DNA of 64,000 bases from JACMLD01 sp044223995 (GTDB lineage Bacteria > Bacteroidota > Bacteroidia > Chitinophagales > Chitinophagaceae), in the NCBI GenBank assembly GCA_044223995.1, contig JBGALE010000002.1:930001-994000 (forward strand), given 5' to 3'. The notes beneath the pieces are model-generated. The model did no database searches. It was not told where the DNA came from and worked only from the letters and a program-made list of their open reading frames with translations. The position numbers and the translations under genes were made by a program. This document shows positions 17,151 through 25,449 of this stretch, in pieces; the stretch's first letter is position 1; every line of letters begins with the position of its first letter.

Positions 17151-17206
17151 TTACCATTAAGGGAAACGCTGGTAATTCGTACATTCAGCACGCAAAATTT
17201 TTTGTT

Positions 17207-19357
17207 ATGAGAAAACTATTATCACTTTTGTTTTTAATGGGTGCCGCCATCATCTCCCTGGCCCAGACCGGCGAACCGGTTAAAGTAACCGACATGCTCA
17301 AGATAAAGTCCATAAGCAATGTGAAGCTGAACAACGATGGCAGTAAAGCCGTGTTTACTGTTACAGCCATTGAACCTGATGGCGATAACAAATGGGAATA
17401 CAAGTATGTTAACCAGGTTTGGATAGTACCATCTGATGGCTCTGCATCTCCCAAACAACTGACCACCAAAGAAGGATCATCACAGGCAGACTTTAGCCCC
17501 GACGGCAGGCAACTGGCCTTTGTACGCGTCGCAGACGGTAAACCGCAAATATTTTTGTTATCGCTCGATGGCGGTGAAGCCGTGCAACTAACCAAATTTA
17601 AATACGGAGCCGGCACCCCTAGATGGAGCCCGGACGGGAAACAAATATTATTTTCTTCCAATATTTCTTTAAAAGAACTGCTAAAGGATTCGGTATTAAA
17701 TCCAACACACAGTGTTCCGAAATGGCCTTATGAAAAACCGGGCTTCGACAACAACCAGCAACTGGCGTCTTCTTCTGCAAAGCCGGACCCGGACGGATCA
17801 ATGGATGAAGTGAGGGCTTATCTTGATAACAACGCTACAGATAAAAAAGCAAAAGTGGTAAACAAACTAAACTTCCAGGATGAAATGGATGTTTCAGCAG
17901 ACATGAGTTTTAATCATTTTTTTGTGGTGAATGCGCAGGCCGGTGCTACGCCGGTTGAGATAACACATGGCTTCTACCGTTTTCAAAGTGCTGAGTTTAC
18001 TCCAGATGGGAAACAGGTTATTGTATCAGGCGATGTAGATTCCACCCAGCATCCCGACAGATCACTGGAGAATGAAATCTTCCTGGTAAATACGGATGGT
18101 ACCGCGTGGAAACAATTGCTGGGTGAAGAAGGAAAAAGTTATAATTCTCCAAAAATCTCCCCGTCCGGAAAATGGCTGGCTTTTCAATATGGCAATACAT
18201 CATTTGTAAGCATACCGATGCTGGCCATCATGCCATTGAACGGAACAGCAAAGGACATGATCAATATTCCCTTTGATCGCAACAAGGGCAACCTCGTATG
18301 GAGTGCCGATGAAAAATATATTTATTTCAGTGCCCAGAGCAATGGTGGCGCACCCGTTTACCGGGCTGATGTAAAAACAAAATCCGTTGAACAGTTAACT
18401 GATTATAACAGCGGGGTTATCAGCTTTGACCTTGCTGGCAATAAATTGGTGTTTGCAAAAACAGAGGTAGCCGATCCTTTTGAATTGTATGCCGCTGATG
18501 CTGCTGTAAAAAGCGCAAAACGCATCAGCAGTTTTAATTACGATTGGGTGCAGAAAAAACAAATTTCTGTCCCGGTGAAAAAAACATTTACCAACAGCAA
18601 GGGTGAGACTGTTGAATACTGGCTGATGAAACCCATCAATTACCAGGCTGGTAAAAAATATCCATTACTGCTGAATATTCACGGAGGACCATCGGCCATG
18701 TGGGGACCGGGTGAAACCAGTATGTGGCATGAGTTTCAGTATTTCTGCAGCAAAGGGTACGGTGTTGTTTACTGCAACCCGAGAGGAAGTGGTGGTTATG
18801 GTTTTGATTTTTTGCGGGCCAACGTGAACGACTGGGGCACCGGGCCTACCAGTGATGTTCTTACCGCACTGGATAAAGCAGTTGCGGAAGGATGGGCCGA
18901 TACTTCCAGGCTAGTGGTAACAGGCGGCTCCTATGCAGGTTACCTGGTGGCATGGATCATTTCACATGATCACCGTTTCAAAGCGGCTTGCAGCCAGCGT
19001 GGTGTGTACGATTTGGCCACTTTCTTTGGTGAAGGCAATGCATGGAGACTGGTACCAAATTATTTCGGCGGTTATCCATGGGAGGTAGAACCAAAAGCAA
19101 ACCTGGAACGGGAATCACCTATTAACTACGTGCAGAATATTACAACACCCTATATTATTTTTCACGGCGATAACGATCGCCGTACCGGTTTTGTGGAAAG
19201 TGAAATGTTGTACCGCAGTTTGAAAGTATTGGGAAGACCCGTAGAATATGTCCGCCATCCGGGTGGTACGCATGAATTGACAAGAAGCGGAAACAATCGC
19301 CAGCGTATTGACCAGATGTTGCGCACCTGGGAATTTTTTGAACGCTGGATTAAATAA
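17207..19357 (+). CDS. S9-family serine peptidase (dipeptidyl/acylaminoacyl peptidase type), exported
   Basis: 716 residues from the ATG at 17207, which gives a clean signal peptide (RKLLSLLFLMGAAIISLAQ). Residues ~30-420 form a TolB/WD40-like propeller with repeated DGK.. and WS.DGK motifs. Residues ~460-716 are the alpha/beta-hydrolase with nucleophile GGSYAGY, Asp in HGDNDRRTGF and His in GGTHEL. It removes di- or oligopeptides in the periplasm, probably for peptide nutrition. Divergent from the AhpD-like gene. Confidence 0.92.
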   Translation: MRKLLSLLFLMGAAIISLAQTGEPVKVTDMLKIKSISNVKLNNDGSKAVFTVTAIEPDGDNKWEYKYVNQVWIVPSDGSASPKQLTTKEGSSQADFSPDGRQLAFVRVADGKPQIFLLSLDGGEAVQLTKFKYGAGTPRWSPDGKQILFSSNISLKELLKDSVLNPTHSVPKWPYEKPGFDNNQQLASSSAKPDPDGSMDEVRAYLDNNATDKKAKVVNKLNFQDEMDVSADMSFNHFFVVNAQAGATPVEITHGFYRFQSAEFTPDGKQVIVSGDVDSTQHPDRSLENEIFLVNTDGTAWKQLLGEEGKSYNSPKISPSGKWLAFQYGNTSFVSIPMLAIMPLNGTAKDMINIPFDRNKGNLVWSADEKYIYFSAQSNGGAPVYRADVKTKSVEQLTDYNSGVISFDLAGNKLVFAKTEVADPFELYAADAAVKSAKRISSFNYDWVQKKQISVPVKKTFTNSKGETVEYWLMKPINYQAGKKYPLLLNIHGGPSAMWGPGETSMWHEFQYFCSKGYGVVYCNPRGSGGYGFDFLRANVNDWGTGPTSDVLTALDKAVAEGWADTSRLVVTGGSYAGYLVAWIISHDHRFKAACSQRGVYDLATFFGEGNAWRLVPNYFGGYPWEVEPKANLERESPINYVQNITTPYIIFHGDNDRRTGFVESEMLYRSLKVLGRPVEYVRHPGGTHELTRSGNNRQRIDQMLRTWEFFERWIK

Positions 19358-19423
19358 AACAATCAATGGCCAGGCGCGGTGCGTTGATAAAATTGATACA
19401 TTTAGAAACAAAAACTTTTTAAC

Positions 19424-19849
19424 ATGCAGTTCAAACGTTCATTGCTGGTAGTTACCTCTTTAATCGTATGTGTAAGTATTGGTGCGGCATTTACAAAACC
19501 TGCGCCACCTGATGGTCCAAAAAACCTGAAGGTATTGGCAAAAGATATCAGCCCTGAAGCGCTGGATAAAGTAATGGACGAATTCAAGGCAGCTTTGGGT
19601 GTGAAATGCGATTTCTGTCATGCAAAATCAACAACCGATCCGAAAGAACTTGATTTTGCCAGTGATGAAAAAGGGGAGAAACAAATTTCCAGGTCAATGA
19701 TGAAGATGACTATACGGATCAACAAAAAGTTTTTCCATGTTGGCAAGCCAGCCATTGGCAGCAGCGAACTGGTGATTAGTTGCAATACCTGTCATCACGG
19801 TGAGCCACACCCGGAAAACAAACCATTGGTGGAGGACAATAATCATTAA
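19424..19849 (+). CDS. Exported diheme cytochrome c (PSCyt/DUF-type)
   Basis: 141 residues with a signal peptide (to about GAAF) and two heme c motifs, CDFCH near 63 and CNTCH near 125. The arrangement (KNLKVLAKDISPEALDKVMDEFKAALGVKCDFCH) matches the small c-type cytochromes related to the photosynthetic reaction-centre cytochrome subunit that are widespread in non-phototrophic Bacteroidota. Electron transfer in the periplasm; the partner is unknown. Its stop overlaps that of the convergent YccF gene. Confidence 0.82.
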   Translation: MQFKRSLLVVTSLIVCVSIGAAFTKPAPPDGPKNLKVLAKDISPEALDKVMDEFKAALGVKCDFCHAKSTTDPKELDFASDEKGEKQISRSMMKMTIRINKKFFHVGKPAIGSSELVISCNTCHHGEPHPENKPLVEDNNH

Positions 19850-20217
19850 GAGATGACATTTTTCCCGAAGGGCATCAGCGAAAGTTCCACGAGTTTTAAA
19901 TGTTGCCGCGCAAAAGGAATACCGATAATTGTAATAAAGAGGATCGCAGCAAAAACAAGATGAATCACCGCGGTGTATAAACCACCGCAGAGCAACCATA
20001 TAATATTGCAAAAAAGGGAAAGGCATCCCACACCATTCGGGGATGACACTACTTTTTTCCCAAAAGGCCAAAGCACCAGTCCCGCCAGTTTAAAACATTG
20101 TAAACCCCAGGGCATGCCTACAATGGTGATGCATAATACAAAACCGCCAGCAATATAACCCAGCGCAGCAGCGAGCCCGCCAAATACCAGCCAGATAAGA
20201 TTACCAATGATATTCAT
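19846..20217 (-). CDS. YccF-family inner-membrane protein
   Basis: 123 residues from the ATG at 20217 (an alternative start five codons earlier is less likely because the family begins MNIIGNLIWL). Two similar halves, each with NLIWLVFGG or NIIWLLCGG followed by FCITIVGMPW or FITIIGIPFARQ, are the YccF double repeat. Role unknown. Convergent with the cytochrome gene, with stop codons overlapping by 4 bp. Confidence 0.85.
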   Translation of the reverse strand: MNIIGNLIWLVFGGLAAALGYIAGGFVLCITIVGMPWGLQCFKLAGLVLWPFGKKVVSSPNGVGCLSLFCNIIWLLCGGLYTAVIHLVFAAILFITIIGIPFARQHLKLVELSLMPFGKNVIS

Positions 20218-20580
20218 GGGGTGAAAATACAATTTTAAGGCTTGTTGCCACCACCCTTATCGTTTCTCTGCTGGGCTGTAGTACTCGTTCTACAAAACAG
20301 GATCAGTATATTATTACTTTACATTGACAGCTTCGTCTATTTTTCCAGGCCTTTTTATGTACTTACTTTGGGTAAGCAAGCAGATTAAAAGTTTCGCGAA
20401 ATTTCTTTGAGGCTCTGAAAAAATCCATACCCTTTCCAAGACCAATATCCCTTAAAAAACCGTGCCTTGCTAAAACGCAATTTTAAGAGGGCTGAAAACC
20501 CGGCCCTCTTATATTACCCTTTGAAAACCGATCCAATACCCTAATTGAAGGTCCCGTTTTTAACACCCTAATTTGTTTTT
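20218..20580. other. Gap with a strong hairpin
   Basis: No gene is evident. A stem AAGAGGGC/GCCCTCTT (20485-20492 and 20503-20510) with a 10-base loop lacks a T run, so it is more likely a leader or processing structure for the gene at 20581 than a terminator. CCCTAATT occurs twice shortly before that gene. Confidence 0.4.
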
Positions 20581-21018
20581 ATGAAAAACCAAAGCCATGT
20601 TCCATTGACGAACCACGCACAAACGAATGTTTGCCTGCAGCAACTAATTAATAAGGTAATAGCAGGTATAATGCCCCTGGCCTTAAATCGTAGAAGTTTT
20701 GTTATTAATGATGTACCGCGCAATACCATTGTAAGTACCGATGAGCAGTTGTTATCATTTGTTGTAACAACACTCCTGGAAGAAGCAATTATGTCAACAG
20801 AAAATGAATGTATTCGCGTGGAAGCAGCCCTGTCCGGTGATTATGCAATAATTAAAGTAAGAGACAACAACAGTTATTATTATAATGCAGTACTGCATTA
20901 TATGAAGGAAATTCAACAAGCTGCGGAAATGATCGGTGGCTGTGTCAGCGTACAGCACGTGCCCGCAAGAGGCACACAAACCACTTTTACATTCACTAAC
21001 CTGTTACACGCGGCCTGA
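20581..21018 (+). CDS. Small degenerate histidine-kinase-type ATPase domain protein
   Basis: 145 residues, no signal peptide or membrane segment. The order of elements follows a HATPase_c domain: a helix at the N-box position (LLSFVVTTLLEEAIMST), a strand (YAIIKVRDNN) where the D-x-G-x-G box should be, and a closing AAEMIGGCVSVQHVPARGTQTTFTF. The N-box Asn and the glycines of G1 and G2 are missing, so ATP binding is doubtful. It may be an anti-sigma, scaffold or sensor remnant. Followed by two terminators. Confidence 0.55.
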   Translation: MKNQSHVPLTNHAQTNVCLQQLINKVIAGIMPLALNRRSFVINDVPRNTIVSTDEQLLSFVVTTLLEEAIMSTENECIRVEAALSGDYAIIKVRDNNSYYYNAVLHYMKEIQQAAEMIGGCVSVQHVPARGTQTTFTFTNLLHAA

Positions 21019-21060
21019 ATTTGATTGTACTACTGCTGAAACATACACAATGCCCCTGTG

Positions 21061-21096
21061 CCGCTGGCCTCCTCCCATGAGTGCCGGCGGTTTTTT
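21061..21096 (+). terminator. Intrinsic terminator after the HATPase-like gene
   Basis: CCGCTGGC (21061-21068) pairs with GCCGGCGG (21083-21090), one T-G pair, followed by six T. Confidence 0.85.
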
Positions 21097-21105
21097 ATTG
21101 GGCAT

Positions 21106-21139
21106 AAAAAAAGAGCTCAATAAATGAGCTCCTTTTTTT
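21106..21139. terminator. Bidirectional intrinsic terminator
   Basis: GAGCTCA/TGAGCTC with a 5-base loop, A7 on the left and CTTTTTTT on the right. It ends the RRM gene on the minus strand and backs up the plus-strand terminator at 21061. Confidence 0.88.
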
Positions 21140-21179
21140 AAGAAGGCTTTTCAGCCAACTGTATCAATGCGATCGGTTC

Positions 21180-21476
21180 TTACCAACGGTTGTTGTTAGA
21201 AAAAGAGCGCTTGTTTCCGCCGCCAGTTCTTTCTTCCCTGGGTTTAGCCACCGTTACAGTGATAGCCCTTCCTTCCACATGTGCACCGTCCAGCTCTTTA
21301 ATAGCTTTTTGTGCAGCTTCGTCATTGGGCATTTCCACAAAACCAAAGCCACGGCTTTTGTTGGTGAATTTGTCCATAATAATTTTGGCAGAAGTTACTT
21401 CTCCGTACTCTGCAAAGAATTCTTTTAAGTCTTCATCTTGTACGTTGAAGCTTAAGTTTGAAACATAAATGTTCAT
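21180..21476 (-). CDS. RNA-recognition-motif (RRM) protein
   Basis: 98 residues. RNP2 (IYVSNL, residues 3-8) and RNP1 (RGFGFVEM, near 43) are intact, followed by a short Arg/Gly/Asn-rich tail (RTGGGNKRSFSNNN). Bacterial single-RRM proteins of this type bind single-stranded RNA and often act in cold adaptation. The long ~135-base leader with U-rich repeats (21541-21569) suggests post-transcriptional or autoregulatory control (inference). Confidence 0.93.
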   Translation of the reverse strand: MNIYVSNLSFNVQDEDLKEFFAEYGEVTSAKIIMDKFTNKSRGFGFVEMPNDEAAQKAIKELDGAHVEGRAITVTVAKPREERTGGGNKRSFSNNNRW

Positions 21477-21540
21477 GCTTGATAATTAATAATGAATAAT
21501 GATCTGAGCAAAGACAGTGTAAAGAAGACTCATTAACTAA

Positions 21541-21569
21541 TAGCAGAAAAAATGCGTAGCAGAAAAAAT
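21541..21569 (-). repeat. Tandem 13-base repeat in the RRM gene leader
   Basis: TAGCAGAAAAAAT occurs at 21541-21553 and again at 21557-21569. In the transcript (minus strand) each reads ATTTTTTCTGCTA, a U-rich single-stranded site of the kind an RRM protein could bind. Confidence 0.6.
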
Positions 21570-21610
21570 CGTTCACTTACTAAATGCTGACTAACTCAAA
21601 TGTTACTGTG

Positions 21611-21618
21611 CAAATGTA
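21611..21618 (-). promoter_or_regulatory. -7 box TACATTTG for the RRM gene
   Basis: Exact consensus on the minus strand, implying a ~130-base untranslated leader. No good -33 element was found. Confidence 0.45.
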
Positions 21619-21675
21619 GTTGATTAAATCCGTTTTTTCGTATTTATTTTAAAAGGGACTGTTAAGAGAAGATTA

Positions 21676-22050
21676 TTATTTAACCGCAACCTCTTCTCCA
21701 AACTGCAACAAATATCCGTTATTGTCATATATCGCGAATTCGGTCATTCCGTAGTCAAATACTTCAGGTTCGTAACAAACTTTTGCGCTTTCCTTTACAT
21801 TTTCCCAGTATTCCAGCACATTTTCAACCCGGAAGTATATTGATCCGGTAAAAGACGGCTTTTCCCATGTTTGGTGTGCATTGGGTGTTGCCAGCATAAT
21901 ATGAATGCCATTTTTTTCCAGGGAAGCCCATCCCCATTCTTCTTCAAAGTTTTCACAGGTAAAACCCAACACTTCTTCGTAAAAATGAATAGTGGCTTTA
22001 ATATCATCCGTGCGCAACATGGGCGAAAGACTGGTGATCTTCAAAGTCAT
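21676..22050 (-). CDS. VOC (glyoxalase/bleomycin-resistance fold) protein
   Basis: 124 residues from the ATG at 22050 (a TTG two codons earlier is less likely). Single VOC domain: IHFYEEVLGFTCENFEEEWGW, then YGMTEFAIYDNNGYLLQFGEEV. It resembles the N-terminal half of the fusion at 12441. Substrate unknown. It starts 9 bp after the 5'-nucleotidase stop, so it is probably in that operon. Confidence 0.85.
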   Translation of the reverse strand: MTLKITSLSPMLRTDDIKATIHFYEEVLGFTCENFEEEWGWASLEKNGIHIMLATPNAHQTWEKPSFTGSIYFRVENVLEYWENVKESAKVCYEPEVFDYGMTEFAIYDNNGYLLQFGEEVAVK

Positions 22051-22059
22051 TGGCAATTG

Positions 22060-23622
22060 TTAATTATTGAAATGTTGCAAATACCGGATGATGGCCAGCC
22101 TGATGTCTGATCTTGGATCGTCGATGGACGATGGCGCATCATATACTTTTACGATTTCCGGGTTTTGCGGATTTAAAAAACCAAGGTTGGCTTCTTTACC
22201 TGTCAGCAGGAAATCAGCCATTGCGATGCGGTATGTTTTATCCGGGTGAATGACCGCATTGTGAATTGTCCAGGTATTCATTACATCATTAAATGCAATA
22301 TTGCCATACTGGAGAAATCCGCCATTACCGGCATTCTTTTTTCCGGCATCTAATATTTGCATCAGCAGCCTTCCTTTCATATCGGCTTCCTTTATCGGGC
22401 CACCAAAAGGCAGTGACCGTAATATATCGTACTGGCTGATGGGCGGAAACAAAACATCATCTACTCGAATAGAACCGGAATTCAACAATACCGCATCTGC
22501 CTGCGGGCAAGCCTGCATCATGGCTTTTGTAACCATTTTCGTTAACGCCGTCGATTTGCTTCGTACTTCTGTTTCGCGTCCATCCAGCGGTTCGCCGGCT
22601 GGCAATACTATCTGTTTGGAATTAAATCCCTGCGCCACATAACTTGCATCGGCAATGTCCATCCATTTTTTTACCACTGCATTGGTAGCGCTGTCGAATG
22701 CCACCGATTCATCGATCTCTTTTAATTCCGGTGATACCTGTACGCTGTGCAATTTTTTATCAATTGCGATGGTAATAACATAAGCCGATCTCGCATTGGC
22801 ATGCGCTTTTGTGATGTAGAGGTTACCTGATTTTACAAAACGCATATCGTGTTCATGGCCGCCAATAATGGCAGCAAGACCAGGTATTTCTTTAGCCAGC
22901 TTTTCATCTTCTTCTACAGACTGATGCGTGATGGCGATAACGGCATCACAGGAATCTTTCAGTTGCCGGTAAGAAGATTTGGCAGTTGACAAAGATTCTA
23001 TATACCCTACATAATCTGCTTTATTGAATGGAAGTGTAATCCCAAAAAAACCAATCTTCGCCTGGGTGCCATCCGCATCTTTCATGGTAAGAATATAGGT
23101 TTTGGGACATTGAACGATGTCATCTCCAGTTTTTTTGGTGAATGGTCCGCTCACACCTTTTTGTTTGTGAAAACAATTAGAGGATATCCACGTAAACTGC
23201 GATTCGTCAAGTCGTTCCTGCAGTTCCTTTTCCTTCAAATCAAATTCATGGTTGCCAAAAGTGACAAAATCAAATGCAGCAGCATTCATGGCTTCCACCA
23301 TCTGTTTGCCGCGAATTTGTTTATCCTGGTATTTAAGACTATTGTAAACAGAAGGGCTGAGAAAATCGCCTGCCATTATCAAATAGGTATTCGGGTTGTT
23401 CTTTTTATACTTCTTTTTCAGTTCAGCCACCCTTGCCATGCCACCACTTTTACCATTGGATAAGGGCGCTATTTCATACACATCATTTACCTGTATAAAA
23501 ACTGCTTCCAGTTTTCCATCGTCTGTTGATTTGACAACTGTTTTCCTGGGGAAAAGTGTAGTACAGGAATAAACTCCAACAATCGTTATTAATAATAACA
23601 ATGCCTTTGCACGATGCTGCAT
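22060..23622 (-). CDS. 5'-nucleotidase / metallophosphoesterase lipoprotein
   Basis: 520 residues. A lipoprotein signal with lipobox GVYSC (Cys ~20) places it in the outer or inner membrane, periplasmic or surface side. The metallophosphoesterase domain shows FIQVNDVYEI (D-x-H replaced by N-D), AGDFLSPS, FGNHEFD, THQS and GGHEHD. The C-terminal 5'-nucleotidase domain has LNSGSIR and ILRSLPFGG. The UshA-like family releases phosphate from nucleotides or UDP-sugars. In the first metal motif the usual D-x-H is not obvious, so activity should be confirmed. Confidence 0.88.
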   Translation of the reverse strand: MQHRAKALLLLITIVGVYSCTTLFPRKTVVKSTDDGKLEAVFIQVNDVYEIAPLSNGKSGGMARVAELKKKYKKNNPNTYLIMAGDFLSPSVYNSLKYQDKQIRGKQMVEAMNAAAFDFVTFGNHEFDLKEKELQERLDESQFTWISSNCFHKQKGVSGPFTKKTGDDIVQCPKTYILTMKDADGTQAKIGFFGITLPFNKADYVGYIESLSTAKSSYRQLKDSCDAVIAITHQSVEEDEKLAKEIPGLAAIIGGHEHDMRFVKSGNLYITKAHANARSAYVITIAIDKKLHSVQVSPELKEIDESVAFDSATNAVVKKWMDIADASYVAQGFNSKQIVLPAGEPLDGRETEVRSKSTALTKMVTKAMMQACPQADAVLLNSGSIRVDDVLFPPISQYDILRSLPFGGPIKEADMKGRLLMQILDAGKKNAGNGGFLQYGNIAFNDVMNTWTIHNAVIHPDKTYRIAMADFLLTGKEANLGFLNPQNPEIVKVYDAPSSIDDPRSDIRLAIIRYLQHFNN

Positions 23623-23704
23623 AATGTATCTTTTAATCAGTGCGGTAAGATAAGAAGCGGGCTGAAACGGCGATGCACAATTTTTTCACGGTTGCTGCGC
23701 AATT

Positions 23705-24928
23705 TTATGCGGCCACCACCTTTTCATGCCGAAGTACACGGTAGGCCGCGATGGCACTTGCCAACATTAATATGGCGCCTAATAAAAAAGAAATACCCGG
23801 AAAATGCACTGGTGCGCCATCTTTAGTGAAATAATAAAAGAGATTGGTCATGATCATCGGCCCGAAAATAGATGTAAGGCTCATCAAACTCGTGAGCGCC
23901 CCCTGCAATTCTCCCTGCTCGTTTGCGGGAACATGTCCTGCGATAATGGCTTGCAGGGAAGGACCCGCAATTCCTCCCAGGCAATAGGGAACGAGGAAGG
24001 CAAACATCATCCAGCTTTGCGTGGCAAATGCAAACAGCAACATCCCCAGCGCATACAAGCCCAATCCTATGTAAACACTGCGTTCATTGCCCAGTTTAGG
24101 ACCGGTAATTCGAATCAGTCCGGCCTGTACTCCGCCCACCAGTACACCAACAAGACTTAATGAAAGACCAACCATTTTTTCCGTCCAGCCAAACCGGTAA
24201 ATGGTAAAGAAGTTCCAGTTGCTCTGCACAGCATGTGCCGCCAGGTACACTAATACCAGTGATACGACCAAACCGGTAATAGCCGGATATTTTCTCAAGT
24301 GCATGAGTGAACCGACCGGGTTCGCCCTTGACCAGTCAAAAGGCCGGCGGTTTTCTTTGCCCAATGATTCTGGCAAAACGAAATAGCCATACAACCAGTT
24401 GATCAGTGTAAGTATTGCGGCGGCATAAAAGGGTGCGCGAAGTCCAAAGCCACTCAGTAATCCGCCAATACCCGGTCCGATGATAAACCCAAGGCCAAAT
24501 GCAGCACCTATCATTCCAAAGTTCTTTGCCCTGTTTTCATTGTTGCTGATATCTGCGATATATGCCGACGCCGTTGTAAAACTGGCCCCGGTTATTCCGG
24601 CAACAACGCGGCCCACAAACAGCCATTCATAGCTTGGTGCAAATCCTAAGAACAAATAATCAACTCCAAAACCAAAAAGAGAAAAAAGCAGTATGGGCCT
24701 CCGGCCATATTTATCACTCAGGTTACCAAGTATGGGCGCGAATACAAATTGCATAATGGCATAGATAACCAATAACCAACCCCCATCCTTACTCGCTTCG
24801 TTGACGGGAATATTTTTGAGTTGTGCAATCAGGTGCGGCATTACAGGAATGATCAGTCCCCATCCGATGACATCCACCAGGACAGTAATAAAAATAAATC
24901 CTATTGCAGCAGAACGGTTTGGTTTCAT
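23705..24928 (-). CDS. TCR/Tet-type MFS transporter
   Basis: 407 residues, 12 hydrophobic segments. DVIGWGLIIPVMPHL in segment 1 and LSDKYGRRPILL (the MFS loop 2-3 motif A) place it in the TCR/Tet (TetA-like) drug:proton antiporter group. Chromosomal members of this group are common in Bacteroidota and are not by themselves evidence of tetracycline resistance. An exact -7 box (TATTTTTG, 24945-24952 minus) precedes it. Confidence 0.88.
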   Translation of the reverse strand: MKPNRSAAIGFIFITVLVDVIGWGLIIPVMPHLIAQLKNIPVNEASKDGGWLLVIYAIMQFVFAPILGNLSDKYGRRPILLFSLFGFGVDYLFLGFAPSYEWLFVGRVVAGITGASFTTASAYIADISNNENRAKNFGMIGAAFGLGFIIGPGIGGLLSGFGLRAPFYAAAILTLINWLYGYFVLPESLGKENRRPFDWSRANPVGSLMHLRKYPAITGLVVSLVLVYLAAHAVQSNWNFFTIYRFGWTEKMVGLSLSLVGVLVGGVQAGLIRITGPKLGNERSVYIGLGLYALGMLLFAFATQSWMMFAFLVPYCLGGIAGPSLQAIIAGHVPANEQGELQGALTSLMSLTSIFGPMIMTNLFYYFTKDGAPVHFPGISFLLGAILMLASAIAAYRVLRHEKVVAA

Positions 24929-24944
24929 ACAATCTTAGTTGTTA

Positions 24945-24952
24945 CAAAAATA
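24945..24952 (-). promoter_or_regulatory. -7 box TATTTTTG for the MFS gene
   Basis: Exact TAnnTTTG on the minus strand, 17 bases ahead of the ATG. Confidence 0.45.
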
Positions 24953-25031
24953 AATGCATATTCAGCACTGACCAATAAAGAAAGACGGGAACTTCTGTTT
25001 TTCCGGCAGAAAGCAGGAAAGGAAGGATAAA

Positions 25032-25062
25032 AAACCGGTTCCAAGGAACCGGTTTACTTTTT
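25032..25062. terminator. Bidirectional intrinsic terminator
   Basis: AAACCGGTTC/GAACCGGTTT (10 bp) around CAAG, flanked by A and T runs. It lies directly after the dodecin-like gene (minus). Confidence 0.88.
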
Positions 25063-25063
25063 T

Positions 25064-25264
25064 TTAATCGAGGCGGAAAGAAATCTTGCAGATAACACCA
25101 AAGGTGGTCACTTTCGAATCCTTTACATGTGCTTTAATGTCTTTTACAAAAACCGAATCAATGTTGCGTACTGTTTTAGAAGCTTCGGTAACTGCATTCC
25201 GGATGGCATCGTCAATACTTTTGTCGGACGAAGCAATAACCTCAATTACTTTTACAATTGGCAT
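25064..25264 (-). CDS. Dodecin-like protein lacking the flavin-binding residues
   Basis: 66 residues with the dodecin pattern VKVIEVIASSDKSIDDAIRNAVTEASKTVRNID and a closing KISFRLD. In canonical dodecins the next residues are W-F-E and a later Gln (YQV), which stack and bind the flavins. Here they are S-V-F and Gly (FGV). The dodecameric fold is likely, but flavin storage is doubtful. Members of this subgroup are of unknown ligand. Strong terminator downstream. Confidence 0.88.
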   Translation of the reverse strand: MPIVKVIEVIASSDKSIDDAIRNAVTEASKTVRNIDSVFVKDIKAHVKDSKVTTFGVICKISFRLD

Positions 25265-25421
25265 GATAAGTATATTTAATAGTTAATAAAAAACTACACC
25301 TGGAGTCCGGGGGGTGAATTTTGGAAGGATTGGTAACGGTATTAAATGTACAAAAGATAGAGGAACCAAATTAAAAACCGCAGTGATATTTCCATTATTC
25401 AGGTGCTTTACGATAATTACC

Positions 25422-25429
25422 TAATTTTG
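25422..25429 (+). promoter_or_regulatory. -7 box TAATTTTG for the gnd operon
   Basis: Exact TAnnTTTG, 20 bases ahead of the gnd ATG. No convincing -33. Confidence 0.45.
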
Positions 25430-25449
25430 TCCCCCTAATCTAACTTTCA

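Noticed and set aside
20485..20510. Terminator at the stem AAGAGGGC/GCCCTCTT
   Set aside because: No T run follows on either strand; kept only as a hairpin in the gap description.
23705..24928. Acquired tetracycline resistance gene
   Set aside because: TCR/Tet-type transporter in ordinary chromosomal context without mobile-element signs nearby; substrate not inferable.
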